Below are positions 1 through 7,018 of a DNA stretch of 7,018 nucleotides, piece after piece. How positions within the stretch are numbered: position 1 is the first letter of the stretch; every line of letters begins with the position of its first letter. The DNA lies in contig CANNEJ010000075.1 of the NCBI GenBank assembly GCA_947503585.1, positions 1-7,018 on the forward strand. Reading direction: 5' to 3'. The notes below the pieces were generated by a model. It had not been told where the DNA came from and ran no database searches. It saw only the letters and a program-made list of their open reading frames with translations. The stretch comes from Anaerolineales bacterium (GTDB lineage Bacteria; Chloroflexota; Anaerolineae; Anaerolineales; UBA11657). Made by a program: the position numbers and the translations under genes.

Positions 1-530
1 AGCGGGCCCAGGCGCTGCACGAGCGCAGCTGAGATGCGTGCGAGCGGCACCACACAATGCGGATTGCCGACGGAAACCGCCGTAATATGCAGCAGCCGGC
101 CGGCCACGCGCAGCGGCTCGTTTACAACCGCCCGCGCAGCACCCGCCACGGGAATGGCGCTGCTTTCAAAGCGCGCTCGCCCCAGCTGCACCCGCACGGC
201 TGCGCCACCCGCCAGCACCTGGCACTGCACTGTGCCCGCCAAAGTTGTAACTGCAAATTGCGCAGCGGCCACCAGCCCGCAATCCCACAGGTAGCGCGCA
301 AAAATGCGCAGTCCGTTGCCACTGGTCTCAGCCTCGGAGCCATCGGGGTTGAAGATGCGCACTGCAAATTCGCCGGCCTGGCCGGATGGGTGGGGCCACA
401 GCACACCGTCCGCGCCGGCGCCAAGCTGGCGGTGGCATAGCTGCCGCACTACGCCGGGTTGCGGGGGCAATGCCGCATCTTGCAGCACAAGGTAATCATT
501 GCCCAGCGCCTGATACTTTTGAAATTTCAT
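1..530 (-). CDS. dapF: Diaminopimelate epimerase family protein (DapF-like), 3'-truncated by the window edge, first catalytic Cys replaced by Ser
   Basis: I translated the reverse strand from the ATG at 530-528; it stays open for 176 codons to the left edge, so about 100 C-terminal residues of a usual ~275-residue DapF are missing. Family motifs appear in order: KFQKYQALGNDYLVL at residues 2-16, GAGADGVL at 37-44, RIFNPDGSEAE at 58-68, SGNGLRIFARYL at 70-81, and SVGNPHCVVPL followed by LVQRLGP at the end of the visible part. DapF interconverts LL- and meso-diaminopimelate in the cytoplasm for lysine and peptidoglycan synthesis, using two Cys residues as acid and base. The first of these, in the usual CGNG motif, is Ser70 here (codon at 323-321). 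The second would lie beyond the window. The fold assignment is firm, but the substrate is less sure because of this change. The gene is divergent from hutU. No strong Shine-Dalgarno sequence precedes the ATG. Confidence 0.88.
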   Translation of the reverse strand, partial: MKFQKYQALGNDYLVLQDAALPPQPGVVRQLCHRQLGAGADGVLWPHPSGQAGEFAVRIFNPDGSEAETSGNGLRIFARYLWDCGLVAAAQFAVTTLAGTVQCQVLAGGAAVRVQLGRARFESSAIPVAGAARAVVNEPLRVAGRLLHITAVSVGNPHCVVPLARISAALVQRLGP

Positions 531-559
531 CTTGCTGCCAACCAATAGCTGCCGGCAGC

Positions 560-565
560 ATTGTA
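560..565 (-). promoter_or_regulatory. Possible -10 element for the dapF-like gene
   Basis: On the minus strand this reads TACAAT, five of six matches to the sigma-70 -10 consensus. It lies 30 bases upstream of the ATG at 530. No convincing -35 box sits 16-18 bases further upstream, so this is a weak call based on position and one hexamer. Confidence 0.25.
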
Positions 566-603
566 CCGGAGCGGAGCGCGCAGTGCGGTTGTCCGCATGC
601 ACA

Positions 604-632
604 AAAACAAGTTATGGACTTCAATGGATAAT
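604..632 (+). promoter_or_regulatory. Possible sigma-70-type promoter of the hut operon
   Basis: GATAAT at 627-632 matches five of six bases of the -10 consensus. Seventeen bases upstream, AAAACA at 604-609 keeps only the ACA half of the -35 consensus. The site lies in the most AT-rich part of the divergent intergenic region. If it is used, transcription would begin near 639, leaving almost no 5' leader before the small reading frame at 639. The weak -35 would fit an activator-dependent or induced promoter, but that is inference. Confidence 0.3.
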
Positions 633-638
633 AAGGGG

Positions 639-706
639 ATGCAGAAAAAATTGCGCAGCGCCCGTTGCCTCGCAGCATGCATCCGCGTTGTGCACCCGCA
701 CGGCTG

Positions 707-707
<1 letters not shown>
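639..707 (+). CDS. Possible 22-residue leader peptide overlapping the hutU start
   Basis: ATG at 639-641 opens a 22-codon frame that starts MQKKLRSARC and ends VVHPHG. Its TGA stop (705-707) shares a base with the proposed hutU ATG (707-709) in a TGATG arrangement, which often means translational coupling. AAGGGG (633-638) lies directly against the ATG, too close for an ideal Shine-Dalgarno spacing; a TTG in the same frame at 651 lies 12 bases downstream of it. No start codon in the hutU frame is well placed behind this AAGGGG, and no ribosome site is seen before the ATG at 707. Two His codons in the last four residues are suggestive in a histidine operon, but two is too few to claim attenuation. 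It may be a chance frame. Confidence 0.3.
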
Positions 708-2405
<1,698 letters not shown>

Positions 2406-2413
<8 letters not shown>

Positions 2414-3965
2414 CACCAAAACACTGGCGCTTAATCCGGGGCAGCTCACCCTCGCCGACCTGCGCGCCCTGGCAGCGCGCTTCCAGCCGCTTGCGCTGCA
2501 AGCGGACTGCCGCGCCGCGATTGCCGCCAGCGCCCGCGCGGTGCAGGCCATCGTTGCCAAAGGCGAGCCCGCTTACGGCATCAACACCGGCTTTGGCAAG
2601 CTGGCAAAAATTAAAATTGCCGACGCACAACTGGAGCAGCTGCAGGCCAACCTGGTGCGCTCGCATGCGGTTGGCGTTGGCGCGCTGCTCGATGACGACA
2701 CGGTGCGCCTGATCCTCGCGCTCAAGATTGCGTCGCTTGCGCGCGGCCACTCCGGCATTCGCGAAGTTGTACTCGACACGCTGCTCGCCATGTACAACGC
2801 GCAAATTTGGGCGTGCATTCCGTGCCAGGGATCCGTGGGCGCCTCAGGCGACCTGGCACCGCTGGCCCACCTGACGCTGCCGCTGATGGGAGAGGGGACC
2901 GTGCGTGTGGGCGGAGTTGCGATGGATGCTGCGCCGGCCCTGCAGGCTGCCGGCATCCAGCCCGTAAAACTTGCTGCCAAGGAAGGCCTCGCGCTGCTGA
3001 ACGGCACGCAAGTGTCCACGGGCATTGCACTCAAAGGTTTGCTGCGCGCAGAGCAGGTGTTTGCAGCCGCCGTGGTGGCCGGCGCGCTCAGCGTGGATGC
3101 CGCCAAGGGTTCGGACGCGCCATTTGATGCGCGCATCCAAGCCGTGCGCGGCCACGCAGCCCAAATTGATGTGGCGCGCCTGTACCGCGAGCTGCTGGCG
3201 GGCAGCGCCATTCGCGCGTCGCATCGCGAGGGCGACGACCGCGTGCAGGACCCGTACTCGCTGCGCTGCCAGCCGCAAGTGATGGGCGCGTGCCTCGAGC
3301 TCATGCGCAATGCTGCGCGCACGCTGCTGGTGGAAGCCAATGCCGTGTCGGACAACCCGCTGATCTTTGTGGACCCCGCCAGCGGTGCAAGCGAGGTGCT
3401 GTCCGGTGGAAATTTCCACGCCGAGCCCGTGGCGTTTGCTGCGGACACCCTGGCGCTGGCAATTGCCGAGGTTGGCGCGCTTTCGGAGCGGCGCATTGCG
3501 CTGCTGATTGATGCATCCATCTCCGGCCTGCCGCCCTTTTTGGTAAGCGCAGCCGGGCTGAACTCCGGCTTCATGATTGCGCATGTAACCGCCGCCGCCC
3601 TGGCAAGCGAAAACAAAACGCTGGCGCATCCCGCCAGCGTGGACTCGCTGCCCACAAGCGCCAACCAGGAAGACCATGTCTCCATGGCCACCTTTGCGGC
3701 GCGCAAGCTGGCAGACATGGCGCTGAATGTGCGCCACATTATTGCCATCGAGCTGCTCGCCGCAGCGCAGGGCATTGAGTTTCACCGCCCGCTGCGCAGC
3801 TCGGCTGCGCTGGAGCAAGTGCATGCAGCCATCCGGCAGCGCGTGCGCGCCTACGATCAGGACCGGATATTTGCCCCGGACATTGCAGCCGTGGAGGCGC
3901 TGATTGACGCAGACACCTTCACGCGCTTTGCGGGCAGCGTGCTGCCGTCCTGGGCGCAGCCCTGA
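2406..3965 (+). CDS. hutH: Histidine ammonia-lyase (histidase)
   Basis: First step of histidine degradation: removes ammonia from L-histidine to give trans-urocanate. The 519-residue product is the usual length for the family. Ala146-Ser147-Gly148 in GSVGASGDLAPLAHL is the triad that cyclises to the MIO electrophile. The conserved Tyr57 lies in YGINTGFG (57-64). Other signature blocks are EGLALLNGTQ (193-202), QDPYSLRCQPQVMG (281-294), GGNFHAEPVA (334-343) and SANQEDHVSM (418-427), all typical of histidase rather than phenylalanine or tyrosine lyases. The frame is open further upstream to 2250, but that extension lies inside hutU and does not resemble the family, so the ATG at 2406 is preferred. 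It overlaps the end of hutU by 8 bases and has no clear ribosome site, so translation is probably coupled to hutU. Confidence 0.97.
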
Positions 3966-3992
3966 CGCGCCGGCTCTCAGGCGCCACCGCAC

Positions 3993-5210
3993 ATGCAAGC
4001 CGACATCCTGATTCGAAACGTGCACTTGGCCACGCTGGCGGATGCTGCCGGCTATGGAGAAGTGCACGCCGGCGCACTGGCCGTGCATGCCGGGCGCATT
4101 GCCTGGCTGGGCCGGGAAAGCGAACTGCCGGCCACGCTGCGCGCTGCGCAAGAAATTGACGGCCAGGGCGGCTGGCTGACGCCCGGGCTGATTGATTGCC
4201 ACACGCATCTGGTATATGCCGGCAGCCGCGCGAACGAAATTGAAATGCGCTGGGCGGGCGCTGCTTATGAAGACATCGCCCGGGCGGGCGGCGGCATACT
4301 TTCCACCGTGCACGCCACGCGGGCAGCCAGCGCCGCAGCGCTGCAGGCGGCAGCCACGCCGCGCTTGCGCGCGCTCCTGCGCGACGGCGTCACCAGCATT
4401 GAAATTAAATCCGGCTACGGGCTGGAGACGGCAACCGAGATCCGGCAGCTGCAGGTGGCGCGCACACTGGGCGCTGCCTGCGATGTGCGCGTGCGCACAA
4501 CATTTTTGGGCGCGCATGCACTGCCGCCCGAGTACGCCGGCCGCGCCGATGATTACATCACATTGCTTTGCGAAGAAATGCTGCCGGCCGTGCATGCCGC
4601 CGGCTTGGCGGATGCCGTTGATAGTTTTTGTGAGGGCATTGGCTTTTCACCCGCGCAAACGCGGCGCGTATTTGCGGCCGCGCAGTCATTGGGCCTGCCG
4701 GTAAAGCTGCACGCCGACCAGCTCAGCGACCTCTCCGGCGCGGCGCTCGTGGCCGAGTGCGGCGGCTTGTCCGCCGACCATATGGAGTACACCAGCGCCG
4801 CTTCCGTGGCAGCCATGGCAAAAGCGGGCACAGTGGCCGTACTGCTGCCCGGCGCCTTTTATTGCCTGAAGGAGACGCGCGTGCCGCCCGTTGCCGCCCT
4901 GCGCGCAGCCGGCGTGCCCATGGCGGTCTCCAGCGACTGCAACCCCGGCACCAGCCCCGGCACTTCACTGCTGCTGATGCTGCACATGGCGTGCACGCTC
5001 TTTGGACTGCGCGCAGAGGAGGCACTGGCCGGCGCCACGCGGCACGCCGCCCGCGCGCTTGGCCTGCAATCGGAGACCGGCTGCCTGCGCGCCGGCTTAA
5101 GCGCCGACTTGGCGCTGTGGGCCATCAGCCATCCGCGCGATCTGGTTTGCGAGTTTGGGCACGCGCCGCGCGTGGCTTCGTGGTGCCGCGGCCGCGCGCT
5201 TGCTGCCTGA
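3993..5210 (+). CDS. hutI: Imidazolonepropionase
   Basis: Third step of histidine degradation: hydrolyses 4-imidazolone-5-propanoate to N-formimino-L-glutamate. The 405-residue product matches the family length and belongs to the amidohydrolase superfamily. The metal-binding HxH lies in GLIDCHTHLVYAGSRANE (H70, H72). Further expected ligands are His240 in VKLHADQ and Asp315 in SSDCNPGTSPG; His175 (FLGAHALP) and His263 (SADHMEY) are conserved near the active site. IEIKSGYGLE (136-145) is another family signature. It begins 27 bases after the hutH stop. Only a weak CAGG precedes the start. It ends the visible hut operon: no formiminoglutamate-processing gene follows, and the next gene is convergent with only 26 bases between stops. 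No strong T-tailed terminator hairpin is visible there. Confidence 0.96.
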   Translation: MQADILIRNVHLATLADAAGYGEVHAGALAVHAGRIAWLGRESELPATLRAAQEIDGQGGWLTPGLIDCHTHLVYAGSRANEIEMRWAGAAYEDIARAGGGILSTVHATRAASAAALQAAATPRLRALLRDGVTSIEIKSGYGLETATEIRQLQVARTLGAACDVRVRTTFLGAHALPPEYAGRADDYITLLCEEMLPAVHAAGLADAVDSFCEGIGFSPAQTRRVFAAAQSLGLPVKLHADQLSDLSGAALVAECGGLSADHMEYTSAASVAAMAKAGTVAVLLPGAFYCLKETRVPPVAALRAAGVPMAVSSDCNPGTSPGTSLLLMLHMACTLFGLRAEEALAGATRHAARALGLQSETGCLRAGLSADLALWAISHPRDLVCEFGHAPRVASWCRGRALAA

Positions 5211-5236
5211 GCGCAGCCGCCTGCAAGCCCAACCGC

Positions 5237-6367
5237 CTACAACAAACCGCCGCGCAGCACACCCAGCAGCGCGCCGCCCAGCAGCAGCCAGCTGGCAGAC
5301 ACGCGCGTGCGCACAAGCAGCAGCAGCGCCGCCGCGCCCAGTAGTGCGCCAGCCGGATCGCCTGCCAAGCCCCATGCCAGCTGCCCGGCCACCGCTGCCA
5401 GCAGCCCAAGCGCGGCAGCGTTCACCCCGGCGAGTAAGCCGGCTGCGCCTTGCATGCCGCGCAGGCGCGCCAGCAGCGGCTGTGTAAGCGGCACAAAAAT
5501 AAACGCCGGCAGAAATATTCCGAGTGTGGCCAGCATGGCACCCGGGAGTCCGCCCAGCAGGTAGCCAATGAAGGTGGCGCTGGTAAAGAGCGGACCGGGC
5601 GTCAGCTGGCCGGCAGCCACCGCATCCAGCAGCTGGCGCTCCGTGATCCAGCCCAGCCGCACTACCAGGTCTGCGCGCAAAAAAGCCAGCAGCACATAAC
5701 CACTGCCGTAAAGCACTGCGCCAATTTTCAGGAATACCAAAAACAACACCGGCAGCGCAAAGGGCAGCGCAGTGACAGCGGCAAACGCCGGCACCAGCAG
5801 AACAGCAGCCGGTGGCAAGCGCAGCTGTGGGCTGCCCAGCAGCCACCAGCCGGCAGCCGCGCCCGCCACCAGCAGCCCAACCTCGTTCACACCGGCCAGC
5901 GCCAGCAGCAGGGCGCTGCCGGCAATCAGCATGGCCTGCCAGCGCCGCAGCGCTGCGCGCCCCAAACCAAGCAGCGCGTGCGCCACCACCGCCACCACCA
6001 CCGGCTGCACACCGGCCAGCAGCGCCAGCGCTGCGGGCAAGCTGCCAAACTGCACGTAGGCAGCGGCCAGCAACAGCACCGATAGCATTGCGGGCGCTAT
6101 AAAACTTAACCCGGCCACCAACATGCCCGCATAGCCGGCGCGCTGCAACCCAATGTGGATTACCAGCTCGGTGGAGTTGGGGCCGGGGATCAGGCTGGCC
6201 GCGCTCACCAGATCCAAAAACTGATCCTCGCTGAGCCATTGGCGCTGCACCACCAGCTCTTGATGCAGCAGCGCTGTGTGCGCTGCGGGCCCGCCAAACG
6301 CCGTGCTGCCGAGGCGCAAAAACACGCGCGCCAGTTCGGGCAGGGCTGCGCGCTGCTGCGCGTTCAC
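5237..6367 (-). CDS. chrA: Chromate transporter family (CHR) membrane protein, two-domain type
   Basis: A 376-residue, very hydrophobic protein made of two homologous CHR halves, as in long-chain ChrA proteins (usually ~390-410). N-half motifs are FLRLGSTAFGGPAAH (16-30), WLSEDQFLDLVSAASLIPGPNS (44-65) and ELVIHIG. The C-half repeats the pattern as FLKIGAVLYGSGYVLLAFL (212-230), GWITERQLLDAVAAGQLTPGP (239-259) and FTSATFIGYLLGG. The PGPNS/PGP boxes and the FGG and YGSGY boxes are hallmarks of the family. Members are inner-membrane proteins, some proven to export chromate; the substrate of this one cannot be read from sequence. The start is a GTG (6367-6365) overlapping the mgsA stop in GTGA, which implies translational coupling behind mgsA. 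The stop is TAG at 5239-5237. No chrB-like regulator is present. Confidence 0.93.
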   Translation of the reverse strand: MNAQQRAALPELARVFLRLGSTAFGGPAAHTALLHQELVVQRQWLSEDQFLDLVSAASLIPGPNSTELVIHIGLQRAGYAGMLVAGLSFIAPAMLSVLLLAAAYVQFGSLPAALALLAGVQPVVVAVVAHALLGLGRAALRRWQAMLIAGSALLLALAGVNEVGLLVAGAAAGWWLLGSPQLRLPPAAVLLVPAFAAVTALPFALPVLFLVFLKIGAVLYGSGYVLLAFLRADLVVRLGWITERQLLDAVAAGQLTPGPLFTSATFIGYLLGGLPGAMLATLGIFLPAFIFVPLTQPLLARLRGMQGAAGLLAGVNAAALGLLAAVAGQLAWGLAGDPAGALLGAAALLLLVRTRVSASWLLLGGALLGVLRGGLL

Positions 6368-6810
6368 GGGCGGCGGGCGCTGTAGTCCGGCATACGGCGC
6401 TCATAACCAGAGTGCAGCAGCGGCGAAGAAATCAAAAAGTCCGCGGTGGCCCGGTTGCAAGCCATGGGCACATTCCAAACCACGGCCATGCGCAGCAGCG
6501 CTTTCACATCCGGGTCATGCGGCTGCGGCTCAAGCGGATCCCAAAAGAAAACCAGCATGTCCACGGCACCGTCGGCAATGCGCGCGCCAATTTGCATGTC
6601 CCCGCCCAATGGGCCGCTGCGCAGGCAACTGACGGTCAGCTGCAGCTCGCGCTGCAGCATGTGCCCGGTGGTGCCGGTGGCAATCAGGGCATTTTTCTGC
6701 AGCACGGCGAGGTTGAAGGCAGCCCACTCCAGTAAATCGTTTTTCTTGTTGTCATGGGCCACGAGCGCAATGCATTTTTGCGTGGCGGTGACAGGGGTTG
6801 GTTCAGGCAT
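6364..6810 (-). CDS. mgsA: Methylglyoxal synthase
   Basis: Converts dihydroxyacetone phosphate to methylglyoxal and phosphate, a bypass of lower glycolysis that relieves sugar-phosphate build-up when phosphate is scarce. From the ATG at 6810 the product is 148 residues (E. coli enzyme 152). Catalytic and phosphate-binding features align with E. coli numbering without offset: His19-Asp20 in LVAHDNKK, TGTTG (45-49), SGPLGGD (65-71) with catalytic Asp71, FFWDPL with Asp91, and PHDPDVKALLR with His98 and Asp101. The end also matches: WNVPMACNRATADFLISSP, then PDY. The frame is open upstream to 6885 and has another ATG at 6816, but a strong GGAGGA at 6822-6817 is correctly spaced (6 bases) only from the ATG at 6810. 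It overlaps chrA by 4 bases. Confidence 0.97.
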   Translation of the reverse strand: MPEPTPVTATQKCIALVAHDNKKNDLLEWAAFNLAVLQKNALIATGTTGHMLQRELQLTVSCLRSGPLGGDMQIGARIADGAVDMLVFFWDPLEPQPHDPDVKALLRMAVVWNVPMACNRATADFLISSPLLHSGYERRMPDYSARRP

Positions 6811-6816
6811 TTGCAT

Positions 6817-6822
6817 TCCTCC
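6817..6822 (-). promoter_or_regulatory. Shine-Dalgarno site of mgsA
   Basis: On the minus strand this reads GGAGGA, followed by ATGCAA and then ATG. It touches the first ATG (6816) with no spacing and lies six bases from the second (6810), so it selects the second. It is the only strong ribosome site seen in the window. Confidence 0.8.
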
Positions 6823-6876
6823 GGGGTGGTGGGCAGCGTTCCTTGCAGCCCGTGGCGCTAGTGTGATGTAATGAAG

Positions 6877-6895
6877 GCCGGCCAAACTGGCTGGC
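6877..6895. other. Short inverted repeat between mgsA and the right-edge frame
   Basis: GCCGGCCA and TGGCTGGC form an 8-base stem around a three-base AAC loop. Read as plus-strand RNA, all eight positions pair, one as G-U; read as minus-strand RNA, one pair becomes an A-C mismatch. No T tract follows on either strand, so it is a weak terminator candidate for a gene entering from the right, or a chance repeat in GC-rich DNA. The rest of 6823-6909 shows no clear promoter or other structure. Confidence 0.25.
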
Positions 6896-6909
6896 TAAAG
6901 CGGCTCTGC

Positions 6910-7018
6910 TCAGCAGAACCAGCTTTCCGTGAGGCCGGGCGGCGGCGGCCGCAGGCGCGGGCCCGGGGCCGGCGCAACGCGGCCGGCAGCGGCGTATGCC
7001 AGCCGCTCCACTGCAGCG
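6910..7018 (-). CDS. Possible C-terminal end of an unidentified protein entering from the right edge
   Basis: Minus-strand frame from 7017 gives 35 residues, beginning AAVERLAYAAAGRVAPAPGP and ending PGLTESWFC before TGA at 6912-6910. The mostly GC third positions and the mix of Ala, Leu, Arg and Tyr with a proline-rich linker resemble a genuine C-terminus more than the competing frames do. The product is not recognised. It would lie 99 bases upstream of the mgsA start on the same strand, so it could be part of the same transcript. The plus strand also has an open frame here (ATG at 6871), whose Arg-rich product looks like a shadow. The fragment is too short to be sure. Confidence 0.4.
   Translation of the reverse strand, partial: AAVERLAYAAAGRVAPAPGPRLRPPPPGLTESWFC

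Noticed and set aside
2573..3775. Minus-strand open frame of 400 codons inside hutH
   Set aside because: Ser/Ala-rich antisense shadow of histidase codons with no recognisable motif.
2844..4595. Minus-strand open frame of 583 codons across hutH and hutI
   Set aside because: Antisense to two fully conserved genes. Long open antisense frames are expected in GC-rich coding DNA, and the product resembles no family.
5196..5214. GCGCT...AGCGC inverted repeat across the hutI stop as a terminator
   Set aside because: Only a five-base stem with a nine-base loop and no T tract; common by chance in this GC-rich DNA.
5450..6085. Plus-strand Gln/His/Arg-rich open frame opposite chrA
   Set aside because: The Gln and His runs come from reading CTG and related Leu/Ala codons of chrA in antisense.
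5097..6404. Minus-strand open frame of 435 codons over the chrA region
   Set aside because: Out of frame with the clear CHR-family protein on the same strand; Arg/Ala/Gly-rich composition typical of a frame-shifted reading.
6904..6916. TCTGC-TCA-GCAGA hairpin over the stop of the right-edge frame
   Set aside because: Five-base stem with no T tract; too short to call a terminator.

Overview
This is a GC-rich, gene-dense stretch of bacterial chromosome. Its protein families and gene style look most like a beta- or gammaproteobacterium, but no marker in the window fixes the taxon. No RNA genes, insertion sequences, CRISPR arrays, tandem repeats or phage genes were seen.

Layout. Bases 1-530 (minus strand) hold the first 176 codons of a diaminopimelate epimerase family protein; the rest lies off the left edge. 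A divergent intergenic region (531-706), visibly more AT-rich in its middle, separates it from a rightward histidine-utilisation operon: hutU (urocanase, 707-2413), hutH (histidine ammonia-lyase, 2406-3965) and hutI (imidazolonepropionase, 3993-5210). Next comes a convergent leftward pair: mgsA (methylglyoxal synthase, 6810-6364) followed by a chrA-type chromate transporter gene (6367-5237). hutI and chrA meet tail to tail with 26 bases between them. At the right edge (7018-6910, minus) there may be the last 35 codons of another gene.

How the genes work together. HutH deaminates histidine to urocanate, HutU hydrates it to imidazolonepropionate, and HutI opens the ring to formiminoglutamate. 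The genes overlap or abut, which suggests one transcript and translational coupling. The enzymes that finish the pathway (HutG, HutF or a formiminotransferase) and a hut regulator (HutC/HutP) are not here. mgsA and chrA overlap by four bases (GTGA), so they also look like one transcriptional and translational unit.

Points worth a second look: the DapF-like protein has Ser where the family normally has its first catalytic Cys; a 22-codon reading frame lies just before hutU, its stop overlapping the hutU start codon (TGATG); and methylglyoxal synthase is tightly coupled to a CHR-family transporter. I did not find convincing evidence of a wholly new system. Most of the window is well-conserved metabolism.
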